Below are positions 25,154-35,075 of a DNA stretch of 64,000 bases, piece by piece. How positions within the stretch are numbered: position 1 is the first letter of the stretch; each line of letters opens with the position of its first letter. The notes below the pieces were generated by a model. It was not told the DNA's origin and did no database searches. It saw only the letters and a list, made by a program, of their open reading frames with translations. Origin of the DNA: Sphingobium sp. Z007 (GTDB lineage Bacteria; Pseudomonadota; Alphaproteobacteria; Sphingomonadales; Sphingomonadaceae); assembly GCF_900013425.1 (NCBI RefSeq), contig NZ_FBXK01000001.1:40001-104000 (forward strand), written 5' to 3'. The position numbers were made by a program, and so were the translations under genes.

Positions 25154-26554
25154 TTACGCAGCCTTGGTGCGCCAGCCGTCGGCATAATTGTCGCGCGCGG
25201 CTTCCGAATAGGGGACCGAGGAGACGATCGCCTTGATTTCGGTCTGGACATGGCGCTCGACGGTGGGCTTCGACGTGCCGCCATCGGGTTCGCCCCACAG
25301 CAGGGTGACTTCGGTGCCCGGCGCGGCATATTCCGCGTCGACCATCGCCAGCGCCAGGAAGCGGCCGGCGTTGATGGTGTAGCCGATCCAGGTGGACAGG
25401 CCGACGGTCTTGCCGTCCTTGAGCACCGCATCATAGGGGTGCATGCAATAGACGGCGCTGGGGAATTCGAGGAACTTCGCCTTGTCGCCGGTCTGGAGCA
25501 TCGAGCTCATGACGCGGACAATGTCTTCATTGTCGAGGGCCAGCGTGACCTTTTGCCGATGCGGCTGGTCCTTGATCTTTTCCAGCGCTTCGCGGCCGAC
25601 GAACTCATGGTCGAACTTGACCATGATGCCATAGCCCAGTTCCCAGGGGTTGAGATAATAGTCTTCGATATTGTCGGAGACGAAGCTGCCGCCGAGCGAG
25701 CATTTGCCTTCATAGCTGTTTTCGCTGGCCCACTCGCGGAAGCCCTTCGAGCCCTCGCCGGTATAGGTGGCGGGCAGCGGCGAGGGGATCCAGCCGGATT
25801 CCAGTGTGTTGGACGAATAGGTGCGGCCGCCGCAGAGGGTCAGGCCATAATCCTTGCCCGCTTCGATCAGCGCATTGCGGACGGTGTCATAATCCTTCCA
25901 GGGACCAAACAGTTCGTAGCCGGGCTGGCCCGCCATGCCGTGACGCAGCGCGCGCACTTCGACGCCGGCGATATTGATCGGCGCCATGTGGAAGAATTTA
26001 AGGTCCGGCGGAGTCTGGCCCATCGCCTTTTCCAGCACCGGCATGGCGTTGGGGCCCTGCAGCTGGAAGCGATAGTTGCGGCGATAGCCCTGCTGGTCGA
26101 GCGGGCGGGCGATGGTCCGCTCGTCGCGTTCCACCTTCACGTCCCACTTGCCGGTCGAGGCCCAATATTCGACCCATTCGATCGAGGGGGCGCGGCCGAC
26201 TAGTTCGAACTTTTCTTCTTCCAGATAGAAGAGGATGACGTCGCCGATCACATAGCCTTCGGGCGTGACGGGGGCGAACTGCTTGGCGCGGTTGGGCACG
26301 AAGCCCTTGAAGCTGTTGGGGGCGAGGTAGGACAGCATGTCGAACGCGCCGGGGCCGGTGACGAGCAGATCGACCATGTGGAAGCTCTGGTTGAACAGGA
26401 CCGAGCTTTCCGCCCAGCTGCGCTGTTCGTCGCGCCAGTTGCTATATTCGCCCGGCACGCCCGGATAGGCATTGGGGCCGACCTGCTGGTTACGCAGGAA
26501 TGTGACGATGTCGCCCTTTTCATCGAGCAGTTGCTGCAGGGTCTTGTCAGTCAT
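25154..26554 (-). CDS. ligM: LigM-type tetrahydrofolate-dependent vanillate O-demethylase
   Basis: Moves the aryl methyl ether group of vanillate (or 3-O-methylgallate) to tetrahydrofolate, giving protocatechuate. The 466 residues align in pattern and length with SYK-6 LigM (about 471): FSNW-like EYSNW, HMVDL, LRHGMAG, SNTLESGWIPSPLPA and SFVSDNIEDYY are shared, and the active-site Tyr in GGRTYSSN is kept. It belongs to the aminomethyltransferase fold with no metal. AAGGAG precedes the ATG. It is the last gene after an importer and a hydrolase; the hydrolase stop directly abuts this start. A syringate or other methoxy-acid specificity within the same family is possible. Confidence 0.88.
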   Translation of the reverse strand: MTDKTLQQLLDEKGDIVTFLRNQQVGPNAYPGVPGEYSNWRDEQRSWAESSVLFNQSFHMVDLLVTGPGAFDMLSYLAPNSFKGFVPNRAKQFAPVTPEGYVIGDVILFYLEEEKFELVGRAPSIEWVEYWASTGKWDVKVERDERTIARPLDQQGYRRNYRFQLQGPNAMPVLEKAMGQTPPDLKFFHMAPINIAGVEVRALRHGMAGQPGYELFGPWKDYDTVRNALIEAGKDYGLTLCGGRTYSSNTLESGWIPSPLPATYTGEGSKGFREWASENSYEGKCSLGGSFVSDNIEDYYLNPWELGYGIMVKFDHEFVGREALEKIKDQPHRQKVTLALDNEDIVRVMSSMLQTGDKAKFLEFPSAVYCMHPYDAVLKDGKTVGLSTWIGYTINAGRFLALAMVDAEYAAPGTEVTLLWGEPDGGTSKPTVERHVQTEIKAIVSSVPYSEAARDNYADGWRTKAA

Positions 26555-27325
26555 TCAAACCTCTCCTTCGACTTGATCTGGAAGTGCACGAAAATCTGGC
26601 GCGGGGCGTGTGTTGAGCCATTCGCGCAAGAGTTGGTTGAAGGCCTGTGGCGCTTCCGCAGGCATCATATGGCCGGCGCCTTCCACGATGCGCAGTTGCG
26701 CATTGGGGATGGCGGCGGCGATGGATTCATGTTGCGCGACCGGGGACCATTGGTCCTGCCGGCCGACCATGACGACCGTCGGGCAGGCGATGGTGGGCAA
26801 CAGCGTATCGACTGACGGGCGGCCCAGCAGCGCTTCGATCTGCGCTTCGAACGTGGGCAGGCCGGCATCGACCGCCATGGCGTAGAGCGCGTCCATCAGG
26901 GCTTCGTTGCGCAGGGCCGCAAAGCCCATCATCGGCGGGAGCCATTCGCCCACCAGTGCGCCGATGCCCTGGGCGCGGCCAATGTCGCGCAACTGGTAGC
27001 GACTCTCGCGCTCGCCGGGCTTGACCGGATGGACGCCGGTGTCGACCAGAGCGAGGCGTTCGACGCGATCGGGCGCCTTGCGCAGCACTTCCAACGCGAC
27101 CCGCGCGCCCATGGAATGGCCCAGCAGGGCGCAGCGATCGGGCATGCAGGCAAGGACATAATCGGCCATCGCCTCGATTCGATCACAACCGACGTAAAAA
27201 CCATCGACCACGGCGCTATCAGGGAAGGCCGCCAGCGTTTCGCCAAACATGCGGGAATCGCACAGCAATCCCGGCAGGATCAGGAGGGGCGCGCCGACAT
27301 CGCGATCTGATGATTTCGCATCCAT
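26555..27325 (-). CDS. Alpha/beta hydrolase
   Basis: A cytosolic hydrolase of about 256 residues. It has an oxyanion region (LLILPGLLCDSRMF), a nucleophile elbow GHSMGA, the acid Asp in GRQDQWSP and the catalytic His in GAGHMMPAE. It lies between a transporter and ligM in one operon and directly abuts ligM, so it may cleave an ester or C-C bond in an imported aromatic conjugate. The start is unclear: ATG 27325 has no good ribosome site, and an in-frame GTG at 27376 is the alternative. Confidence 0.88.
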   Translation of the reverse strand: MDAKSSDRDVGAPLLILPGLLCDSRMFGETLAAFPDSAVVDGFYVGCDRIEAMADYVLACMPDRCALLGHSMGARVALEVLRKAPDRVERLALVDTGVHPVKPGERESRYQLRDIGRAQGIGALVGEWLPPMMGFAALRNEALMDALYAMAVDAGLPTFEAQIEALLGRPSVDTLLPTIACPTVVMVGRQDQWSPVAQHESIAAAIPNAQLRIVEGAGHMMPAEAPQAFNQLLREWLNTRPAPDFRALPDQVEGEV

Positions 27326-27399
27326 GAATATTTCATCTACACGAATATTCTGGAGTGGGCCAGAGAGAAAATGCACGCTCTGACGGTTCCGCGACCGCT

Positions 27400-28740
27400 T
27401 TATGGCAGGTGTATTTCTTCATCGGCCGGGCGCAGGTGCGACAGCAGCAGGACCAGCGCGGCGACCGCCGAGCCGAGCGCGAGCAGCAGGGAGGTGACCC
27501 CCCTGCCCGCCCCCACCGCCAGCAATTGTCCGGCGAGAAACGGGCCTAGCGCCGCGCCCATACGGCCGAAGCCGATCACCGTGCCGGTGCCGGTCGCGCG
27601 CAAGGTGGTGGGATAGATATTGGCGATCAACGCATAGAGGCCGACGACCGATCCGTTGGCAAGGAAACCCAGGATGAAGGCTGCAACTTGGAGCCAGACC
27701 ATGGCGGCGGGGACCGCGCCGAAGACCGCGACCGCGACCGCCGCGCCGCCCAGCCCGCCGATCACCAGCGGGCGCAGGCCCAGCCGCGGCGACAGGAAGC
27801 CCAGCGTCAGCCCGCCGATCGCGCCGCCCATGTTCATGAAAACCGACACGATCGTCGCCCGCGACGGATCGAAGCCCAGCGCCACGACCAGCGAGGGTGC
27901 CCAGCCCAGCGCATAGTAAAAGGTCATCATGTGCAGGCCGTACATGAAGATGAGGGCGATGGTGGTGGCGCGATAGCGGGTCGCGAAGAGCTGACCCATC
28001 GATGCTTTGGGTTCGTCCACGATTCTGACCTGCCCGGCCTGCGGCTGGCCGAGGCGGCGCAATATGGCGTTGATGCGCGGCAGCGCGGCGGGGCCGTGGC
28101 GGGTGGCGAGCCAGGCGACCGATTCGGGCAAGCATAGCAGCACGAGCGGCACCATCAGCGCGGTGGCACCCGCCCCGGCAAGGAAGATCGATTCCCAGCC
28201 ATGGCTTTTAAGCAGTTGCGCCGCGCCCCAACCGCCGACGATGCCGCCGACCGGATAGCCCGCCGCCATGATGCTGACCGCCAGGTCGCGGCGATGGCGA
28301 TTGGCGAATTCCGCCGACGCGGCGTTGACCGCCGCCAGCACCGCGCCAAGGCCGAGGCCCGTAAAGGCGCGCAACAGGCAGAGGACCACGACATTGGGGG
28401 CGAAGGCCGAGGCGAACATGCCGCCGACCATAATGGCGAGGCACAGGAGGATTTGCGGGCGTCGGCCAATGCGGTCGGCAAGCTGGCCCAGCGTCAGCGA
28501 GCCCACGACCATGCCCGCCAGTCCGGCTGAGACGACCAGGCCGATCGCGCCGGGGCCGACGCTCCATTGGCGCGCGATGCCGGGCGCGGCGAAGGTCACC
28601 GCCAATATGTCGAAGCCGTCGAGCGCATTGAGCAGGAAGCAGATGGCGATCGCCACAATCTGCGGCAGGCGCATCGGCCGGCTGGCCAGGATGCTGCGCG
28701 GATCGTCGGCGGGCAAGGCAGTGGTCGGCATGACGGCCAT
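27400..28740 (-). CDS. MFS aromatic-acid importer (AAHS family)
   Basis: A proton-coupled transporter of 446 residues and 12 membrane segments. It has the AAHS hallmark of an acidic residue in segment 1 (NALDGFDILAV), the loop motif LADRIGRRP and GRMGAALGPF late in the protein, like PcaK/VanK. The cargo is probably vanillate, ferulate or a similar acid. Residue 1 is set at ATG 28740, with GAGAGGA about 10 nt before it. It leads the operon with the hydrolase and ligM. A shared CACATTGTATGC motif and a candidate -10 TACAAT lie upstream. Confidence 0.92.
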   Translation of the reverse strand: MAVMPTTALPADDPRSILASRPMRLPQIVAIAICFLLNALDGFDILAVTFAAPGIARQWSVGPGAIGLVVSAGLAGMVVGSLTLGQLADRIGRRPQILLCLAIMVGGMFASAFAPNVVVLCLLRAFTGLGLGAVLAAVNAASAEFANRHRRDLAVSIMAAGYPVGGIVGGWGAAQLLKSHGWESIFLAGAGATALMVPLVLLCLPESVAWLATRHGPAALPRINAILRRLGQPQAGQVRIVDEPKASMGQLFATRYRATTIALIFMYGLHMMTFYYALGWAPSLVVALGFDPSRATIVSVFMNMGGAIGGLTLGFLSPRLGLRPLVIGGLGGAAVAVAVFGAVPAAMVWLQVAAFILGFLANGSVVGLYALIANIYPTTLRATGTGTVIGFGRMGAALGPFLAGQLLAVGAGRGVTSLLLALGSAVAALVLLLSHLRPADEEIHLP

Positions 28741-28767
28741 GGGCGGCGTTCCTCTCTCTTGTGCCGC

Positions 28768-28779
28768 CACATTGTATGC
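28768..28779. promoter_or_regulatory. CACATTGTATGC motif upstream of importer-hydrolase-ligM operon
   Basis: Identical to 13931-13942 before ferB. On the minus strand it contains TACAAT, a possible -10 for this operon with a TTGCAT-like -35 about 15 nt upstream, so a bound regulator would block the promoter. Confidence 0.45.
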
Positions 28780-28854
28780 TGACGACACAATATGCAAATC
28801 GAAACGCGCGCGTGCCGCCGACGCAAATGGCCGATGCAAATGCTTGTGGAACGC

Positions 28855-28882
28855 TGGAAACAAATATAACGATCGTTATTAA
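28855..28882 (+). promoter_or_regulatory. Candidate promoter with ATAACGATCGTTAT operator (Bcr-type transporter)
   Basis: TGGAAA (28855-28860), 16 nt and TATTAA (28877-28882) lie 23 nt before the start at 28906. The perfect palindrome occupies 28866-28879. The -35 is weak, but the geometry matches the other copies. The site also lies upstream of the ligM operon on the other strand. Confidence 0.55.
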
Positions 28883-28905
28883 TTAGGGAGAGGACAGATA
28901 AAACG

Positions 28906-30117
28906 ATGCCGCACGCCACCGCCCCGGCCGGCCGGACAGACAGCGAACCGAGCCTGCTGCTGGGCGTTGCCTTCGGCTTTCTATCCTCGCTTGGCCCCTT
29001 CGCCATCGACCTCTACCTGCCAGCCATGCCGGGCATGGCGCGCGCGATGGCGGCGGACAGCGGCGCGGTGCAGCGCACCCTGTCCGCCTTTTTCCTGGGG
29101 CTGGCGCTGGCGCAGATACCGCTCGGCACGCTGGGCGACCGGTTCGGGCGGCGGCGGCCGCTGATCGGCGGGCTGGCTCTGTTTGCGGCCGCCTCGATCG
29201 CCTGCGCCATGGCGACCAGCCTGACCATGTTGATCGCCTGCCGCTTCCTGCAGGGGATGGGGGCGTGCGCGGGCACGGCGAGCGTGCGGGCCATGATCCG
29301 CGACCGGCATAGCGGCCATCGCGCTGCGCAACTGATGGCCTTCACCTTCCTCATCATCGGCATATCGCCAGTGCTGGCGCCGCTGGCGGGCAGTTACCTG
29401 TTGCAGATCATGTCGTGGCGCGGGCTGTTCGCGTTGCTGGCGGCTGGCGGGGTGGTCGCGCTGGTCGCCGTCCTCATGCTCCTGCCCGAATCGCTGCCGC
29501 CCGAACGGCGGTTGCATAAGGTGCCGATGCTGGAGAGCTATCGCCGGTTGCTGAAAGCGCCGGCCTTTATGAGCTGGACGATCGTGGCGGGGCTGGCGAC
29601 GACCATTCCCTTCGCCTTCGTCACCGCCGCTCCCTTTCTCTATACGCAGGGCTTTGGCCTCACCGCGCATCACTATAGCCTGTTGCTGGCGCTCAATGCC
29701 GTGACGTCGATCATCGCCACCCAGTTCGCGCCGACGCTGATGCGGCGGCTGGGCGCGCGGCGGCTGGTGTCGATCGCGGCGACGATCGCCATCGCGGCGA
29801 CGGCGCTGCTGGCGCTTACAACTGTTGCACTCGCTGTCTCGATCGGCACGTTCCAGCTCTATGCGATGCTGCTTTTTGCGCTGGCCGGGCTGATCCTGAC
29901 CCCCGCCGCCATTTCCGCGCTGGACGCTGCGGGCGGCGGGGCCGGCGCAGCCACCGGGCTGCTTGGCACGCTGCAACTGGCGATCACCGCGCTGGCGAGC
30001 GGCGCGGTGTCGCTGTTGCCGTCGATGACCGTGCTGCCGCTGGCGGCTTTACTGGGCGGTAGCTTCATGCTGATGGCGGTGGTGATGCTGGGATTGGGCG
30101 GGCGACGGGCCGTTTGA
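28906..30117 (+). CDS. MFS exporter, Bcr/CflA family
   Basis: A 12-segment drug:proton antiporter-like protein of 403 residues. The family start is recognisable (PFAIDLYLPAMPGMARAM), followed by the loop motif GDRFGRRRPL and a segment-5 region GSYLLQIMSWRGLFALLA. It may export excess aromatic intermediates or act as an uptake carrier. AGGGAGAGGA precedes the ATG, and the promoter carries the shared operator, so it belongs to the same apparent regulon as the dioxygenase. Confidence 0.92.
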   Translation: MPHATAPAGRTDSEPSLLLGVAFGFLSSLGPFAIDLYLPAMPGMARAMAADSGAVQRTLSAFFLGLALAQIPLGTLGDRFGRRRPLIGGLALFAAASIACAMATSLTMLIACRFLQGMGACAGTASVRAMIRDRHSGHRAAQLMAFTFLIIGISPVLAPLAGSYLLQIMSWRGLFALLAAGGVVALVAVLMLLPESLPPERRLHKVPMLESYRRLLKAPAFMSWTIVAGLATTIPFAFVTAAPFLYTQGFGLTAHHYSLLLALNAVTSIIATQFAPTLMRRLGARRLVSIAATIAIAATALLALTTVALAVSIGTFQLYAMLLFALAGLILTPAAISALDAAGGGAGAATGLLGTLQLAITALASGAVSLLPSMTVLPLAALLGGSFMLMAVVMLGLGGRRAV

Positions 30118-30132
30118 TAGTCCCAAAGCGTA

Positions 30133-30150
30133 TTCCCGCCTGCGCGGGAA
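30133..30150. terminator. TTCCCGC/GCGGGAA hairpin
   Basis: A perfect 7-bp stem with a CTGC loop between convergent genes. It is one of the short inverted repeats reused at 61300-61317. It may terminate transcription from both sides. Confidence 0.5.
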
Positions 30151-30166
30151 CACATAATACAATGCT

Positions 30167-31014
30167 CTAGCTGTCCTTGGTCAGCCGCTCGGCGTGCCAA
30201 CGCAGATGGTCGGCCATGAAAGTCGATATGCAATAATAGCTGTGGTCATAGCCCGGTTGCATGCGCAGCGTCAGCGGGATGCCGGCGGCCGTGCAGGCCT
30301 GTTCCAACAGATGCGGCTTGAGCTGTTCGGCGAGGAAGTTGTCGGCGTCGCCCTGATCGACCAGCAGGTCCGCGACACGCGCGCCATCCTCTATCAGGGC
30401 GACGGCGTCATGCTTGCGCCAGGCGGCGCGATCGTCGCCCAGATAGCCGCCCAGCGCCTTATGCCCCCAGGGCACTTGCGAGGGCGCGACGATCGGCGCG
30501 AAGGCGGAGACGGCCTTGTAGCGGTCGGGCAAGGTCAGGCCGATGGTGAGCGCGCCATGACCGCCCATGCTATGCCCCATGATCGACTGACGGCCCATGT
30601 CGGCGGCGGGAAACTCCGATGCGATCAGCGCAGGCAGATCCTGCGTCACATAGGACCACATGCGATAATGCTGCGCGAAGGGCGCCTGCTTCGCGTCGAC
30701 ATAGAAGCCCGCGCCCAGCCCGAAATCATAGGCGCCGTCGGGATCGTCAGGCACGCCTTCCCCGCGCGGCGAGGTATCGGGCGCGACGAAGATGAGGCCG
30801 AGTTCCGCACAAAGGCGGCGATATTCGCCCTTGTCCGTCACATTGGCATGGGTGCAGGTGAGGCCTGACAGATACCAGACGACCGGCAGCTTTGCGCCCG
30901 GTTCATGCGGGGGGACATAGACCGAGAAGGTCATGTCCGTGCCCGTGACGGCGGAGGCGTGCTTATAGACGCCCTGCACGCCGGCAAAGGCGCGATTGGT
31001 GCTGATTATGTCCA

Positions 31015-31015
<1 letters not shown>
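30167..31015 (-). CDS. fghA: S-formylglutathione hydrolase
   Basis: Hydrolyses S-formylglutathione to formate and glutathione, the second step of formaldehyde detoxification. The 282 residues carry the esterase-D-type layout: SGLTCTHANVTDKG, the nucleophile in GHSMGGHGAL, the Asp near DQGDADNFL and the His in GYDHSYYCI. The ATG at 31015 overlaps the stop of the formaldehyde dehydrogenase gene (TGATG), so both steps are made together. Confidence 0.95.
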
Positions 31016-32127
<1,112 letters not shown>

Positions 32128-32214
32128 ATGTGATTCTCCAAAAATATGGATGTCCGGTTCATGGTGCCGGAAAAATGGCGGATGGCGCAAGCCGTGCGGC
32201 CACTCCTTCGGGGA

Positions 32215-32793
32215 TCAGGCGGCTGGCTCGTCGTCGCCTTCGGGCCGGGTGAATTCGAGGAAGCGGCTGTTGCCGCTGTCGTCCGTGGCTTCAAGCGTAT
32301 CAACCAGCGTGTCGAGATACTGGTTCAGCATATCGACCTCCGGCGTCGTCAGCGCGGAGACGAGATAGGTCGCCACCTTGTCCGTCTGCGGGCGCATCAG
32401 GCCGTAGAGACGCCGGCCTTCGTCGGTCAGGACCAGCGTCTTGCGCCGTTTGTTGGCGGGGTCGCGCTCGACCGCGATGCGGCCGTGCTTTTGCAGCGCG
32501 GCGACGGCGCGGGAGACGCTCATCGGATTGACGCCGGTCATTTCGGCCAGTTCGTGGCTGGCCGAATGGGGGTGGCGGCCGATCAGCATCAGCAGGCGAA
32601 ATTCATTGAGGCTGATCTTGTAGCGATGTTCCAGATAGGTGGAGAAAGGCGCCATCAGCTTGTTGGACAGCCGCAGCAGCCGATGGAGCGTGTCCGCAGG
32701 GCTGATTTCGGCAGCGCGCGGCCGCGGCGACTTGGAGGACGCGGACGATTTCCTGGGCGGGCTGCTGTTCGACATGGTCTTCCGATAGGACAT
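32215..32793 (-). CDS. MarR-family transcriptional regulator
   Basis: A 192-residue winged-helix regulator with a long basic Ser-rich N-terminal tail (residues 1-30). The DNA-binding core reads HELAEMTGVNPMSVSRAVAAL with the wing ERDPANKRRKTLVLTDEGR. It lies before the formaldehyde operon in the same direction. A MarR regulator, DesR, controls ligM in SYK-6 (from memory), so this could have a similar role. Start choice is weak: ATG 32775 has GGAAG close by. No copy of the repeated palindrome lies before it. Confidence 0.88.
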   Translation of the reverse strand: MSYRKTMSNSSPPRKSSASSKSPRPRAAEISPADTLHRLLRLSNKLMAPFSTYLEHRYKISLNEFRLLMLIGRHPHSASHELAEMTGVNPMSVSRAVAALQKHGRIAVERDPANKRRKTLVLTDEGRRLYGLMRPQTDKVATYLVSALTTPEVDMLNQYLDTLVDTLEATDDSGNSRFLEFTRPEGDDEPAA

Positions 32794-32836
32794 CTGGCGG
32801 CGGTGAAGTCAAGCCATGGGTGGCGGCTTGAGTTCC

Positions 32837-33232
32837 CTAGCCGACGATCGCGCAGCCGACGCTGGTGAATTTGCCGTCAGCGACGTGATAATGGATATAT
32901 TGGCGCATTTCCTGCACCTGCCCCTTCATGATCGGGGCGAACTGGTCCAGCCCTTGCGAGGCCAGCGTGGCGGCGTCGAGATCCTTTGTGCCTTCGACGC
33001 GGATGATCCCTTCGAGCGCGACCAGATCGGCGCTGGAGGCGAAGCGTTCGATCGTCAGGGTTTCGATGACATGGGCGTGGAGGAAGGTGTAGAAGCGCTT
33101 GAAGGCTTCGCGGGTGCTAAGGTCCACGCCAAAGAAGCGGATGCTGGCGCCCGGCGCGTAGAAATCGAAAACCGTGTCATAGTCGCGGTCGTTGAACGCC
33201 CGCGCGTAGCGATCATAGTCGGCGCGATCCAT
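32837..33232 (-). CDS. NTF2/SnoaL-like cone-fold protein (3 of 4)
   Basis: A 131-residue SnoaL-like protein. YDRYARAFNDRDYDTVFDFYAPGASI is the family's first helix and turn; a basic and aromatic-lined cavity follows (RFFGVDLSTREAFKRFY), with QYIHYHVADGKF near the end. It is divergent from the next NTF2 gene across an 80-bp region containing the palindromic operator. Formaldehyde-disposal genes lie just downstream, so it is a candidate formaldehyde-releasing lyase of the LdpA kind; this is inference from context and fold. Confidence 0.8.
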   Translation of the reverse strand: MDRADYDRYARAFNDRDYDTVFDFYAPGASIRFFGVDLSTREAFKRFYTFLHAHVIETLTIERFASSADLVALEGIIRVEGTKDLDAATLASQGLDQFAPIMKGQVQEMRQYIHYHVADGKFTSVGCAIVG

Positions 33233-33254
33233 CGCCCTCTCCCTCTGTTATGAC

Positions 33255-33282
33255 TTGCCGTTTTAATAACGATCGTTATCAT
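33255..33282 (+). promoter_or_regulatory. Candidate promoter with ATAACGATCGTTAT operator (divergent NTF2 genes)
   Basis: TTGCCG (33255-33260), 16 nt and TATCAT (33277-33282) lie 30 nt before the start at 33313. The perfect palindrome (33266-33279) fills the spacer. Being symmetrical and mid-way in an 80-bp gap, it can also control the minus-strand NTF2 gene. Confidence 0.65.
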
Positions 33283-33312
33283 AATAGGAAAGCAGAAAAT
33301 GAGGAGAGGGTT

Positions 33313-33702
33313 ATGACCTATAGCGCGCAGGAGCAGCGCAACCTGGACCTGGTGCAGGCGATGTTCGAGCAGGTGCTGATCCCGATGGATGGCGATGCGG
33401 CCGACCGCTTCATCGCGCCGGACTATATCCAGCACAACCAGTGGGTCGATACCGGGCTGGAGCCGCTGAAGGCGTTCCTGCGCAAGGTGCGCGGGGAGAA
33501 CCCGGATGCGGTGCATGACATCAAGCGGCGCTTTGCCGACGGCGACCATGTGATCGTCCATTATCATGTGCGGCGGTGGGCGAGCGACATCGGCTTTGCG
33601 GCGATGGATATTTTCCGCATCGAAGGCGACAAGATCGTCGAGCATTGGGACGTGGTGCAGGATGTGCCGGTCGACAGTCCCAATCCCCATTCTCCCTTTT
33701 AA
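33313..33702 (+). CDS. NTF2/SnoaL-like cone-fold protein (4 of 4)
   Basis: A 129-residue SnoaL-like protein of the polyketide-cyclase-related type. It contains FIAPDYIQHNQWVDTG, the common YIQHNP-type motif, then ADGDHVIVHYHVRRW and IEHWDVVQD-like VEHWDVVQD. His in the IQHN motif is often catalytic in cyclases of this fold. GGAGAGG precedes the ATG at 33313; in-frame codons further up overlap the promoter. It starts a three-gene run with an SDR and a DUF3237 protein. Confidence 0.82.
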   Translation: MTYSAQEQRNLDLVQAMFEQVLIPMDGDAADRFIAPDYIQHNQWVDTGLEPLKAFLRKVRGENPDAVHDIKRRFADGDHVIVHYHVRRWASDIGFAAMDIFRIEGDKIVEHWDVVQDVPVDSPNPHSPF

Positions 33703-33715
33703 GGTTGGAGAGCAC

Positions 33716-34465
33716 ATGCGGTTTACGGATAAGATCGTCCTGGTGGTGGGCGGCAATAGTGGCATTGGGCTGGCCAGCGCGCAGGCCTTTGCGGCGGAGG
33801 GGGCCCGCGTGCGGCTGACCGGGCGCGACCAGGCGACGATCGATGCGGCGGTTGCGGGCATCGCCGGTGCCAGGGGCTATCGCGCGGACATTGCCGATCT
33901 CAACGCGATGGACTCGGTGATCGCCGATATCGCCGCGCAGGACGGGCGGATCGATACGCTGTTCGTCAATGCGGGCGTGGGCGGCTTTGCGCCCTTCCGC
34001 GACCTGACGCCCGATGATTGGGACCATGTCCATAGCGTCAACCTGCGCGGGTGCGTGTTCGCCATCCAAAAGGCGTTGCGGCTGATGGGCCGGGGCGGGT
34101 CGATCGTGGCGACGGGATCGATCGGCGGCCATGCCTTCGTACCGGGCAACACCGCCTATGCCGCGGCGAAGGGCGGGCTATATGCCGCGATAAAGGTAAT
34201 AGCGGGCGAACTGGTGGGTGAGGGCATCCGCGTCAATCTGGTCAGCCCCGGCCCGATCGAAACGCCGCTGCTGCATCGCAATCCGGGCATGAGCGACGAT
34301 GATGTGGACAATATGCGCGAGATGATGATCGCGGCAGTGCCGATGAAACGCATGGGGCGAGCCGACGAGGTCGCGCGCGCCGTTCTGTTCCTGGCGTCGG
34401 ACGAGGCCAGTTTTATCACCGCCGCCAATCTGTTCGTGGATGGCGGCACGCTGGAATTGGGCTGA
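33716..34465 (+). CDS. Short-chain dehydrogenase/reductase
   Basis: A classical SDR of 249 residues: GGNSGIG for NAD(P), FVNAGVGG, the catalytic Ser in ATGSIGGHAF and Tyr/Lys in AYAAAKGG. It follows the NTF2 gene by 13 nt with GGAGA before the ATG and precedes a DUF3237 gene by 13 nt, so the three are one operon under the palindromic operator. The likely task is oxidation or reduction of a side-chain alcohol/ketone of an aromatic dimer or phenylpropanoid. Confidence 0.9.
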   Translation: MRFTDKIVLVVGGNSGIGLASAQAFAAEGARVRLTGRDQATIDAAVAGIAGARGYRADIADLNAMDSVIADIAAQDGRIDTLFVNAGVGGFAPFRDLTPDDWDHVHSVNLRGCVFAIQKALRLMGRGGSIVATGSIGGHAFVPGNTAYAAAKGGLYAAIKVIAGELVGEGIRVNLVSPGPIETPLLHRNPGMSDDDVDNMREMMIAAVPMKRMGRADEVARAVLFLASDEASFITAANLFVDGGTLELG

Positions 34466-34478
34466 TTGGGGAGTTGGA

Positions 34479-34985
34479 ATGATGAGTGATCTGTTTTCGA
34501 CGCTGGATAATCCGCGGCTGGAATTTGCGATGGAGGTGCGGCTGCAATTTCCGCGGGTGCAGACCATCGTCAATACACCGATGGGCGGCAACCGCAGCGC
34601 CGTCTATGTCGATGGCGGGACGTTCGAAGGGCCACGGATCAAGGGCAAGGCGGTGCCGGGATCGGGTGGCGACTATGCCTATTTCCGGCCGGACGATGTG
34701 GCGGTGTTCGATGCGCGCTACATGCTGGAGGAGGAGGACGGCACGCTGATCCTGCTTAACAATCGCGGATTCCTGTGGGGGCGCAAGCCCGATACGATGG
34801 CGCGGCTGCGCGACTGGGCGTTCGGCGAGGGGGAGCCGGTGGCGCAGCAGGATTATTATCTGCGCGGCAATCCCAGTTTCGAATGTCCGGTCGGCAAGCA
34901 TGACTGGCTGACCAAGCATGTGTTCATCGGCGTTGGCGAGCGGCGCGCGGATGGGAATGTGCTGCGTTATTATGCGCTGACCTAA
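34479..34985 (+). CDS. DUF3237-family protein, candidate lignin-dimer decarboxylase
   Basis: A 168-residue β-barrel-type DUF3237 protein. Recognisable parts are NRSAVYVDGGTFEGPRIKG, VPGSGGDYAYFRPDDV and a C-terminal KHVFIGVGERRADGN. From memory, the SYK-6 decarboxylases PhcF and PhcG, which turn the acid of dehydrodiconiferyl alcohol into a stilbene, are small proteins of this family. In an operon with an NTF2 protein and an SDR, and with a lignostilbene dioxygenase in the same island, a stilbene-forming step is plausible. Two ATGs (34479, 34482) are adjacent; GGAG lies upstream. Confidence 0.75.
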   Translation: MMSDLFSTLDNPRLEFAMEVRLQFPRVQTIVNTPMGGNRSAVYVDGGTFEGPRIKGKAVPGSGGDYAYFRPDDVAVFDARYMLEEEDGTLILLNNRGFLWGRKPDTMARLRDWAFGEGEPVAQQDYYLRGNPSFECPVGKHDWLTKHVFIGVGERRADGNVLRYYALT

Positions 34986-34994
34986 AAAGGACAT

Positions 34995-35069
34995 CCGTTC
35001 GCTTCGAGCGAAGTCGAGAAGCGGCTAGCGCGGCGCTTCACGTTTCTCGACTTCGCTCGAAACGAACGG
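34995..35069. repeat. REP-like inverted repeat, copy 3
   Basis: Left arm identical over 30 bases to that of copy 2 (14841), with right arm ending GAAACGAACGG. It again lies between convergent genes. Confidence 0.8.
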
Positions 35070-35075
35070 CGTTGG

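Noticed and set aside
32128..32214. Extension of frmA to an upstream ATG at 32190
   Set aside because: The added residues are not family-like; GGAGA lies directly before ATG 32127, which gives the standard class III N-terminus.
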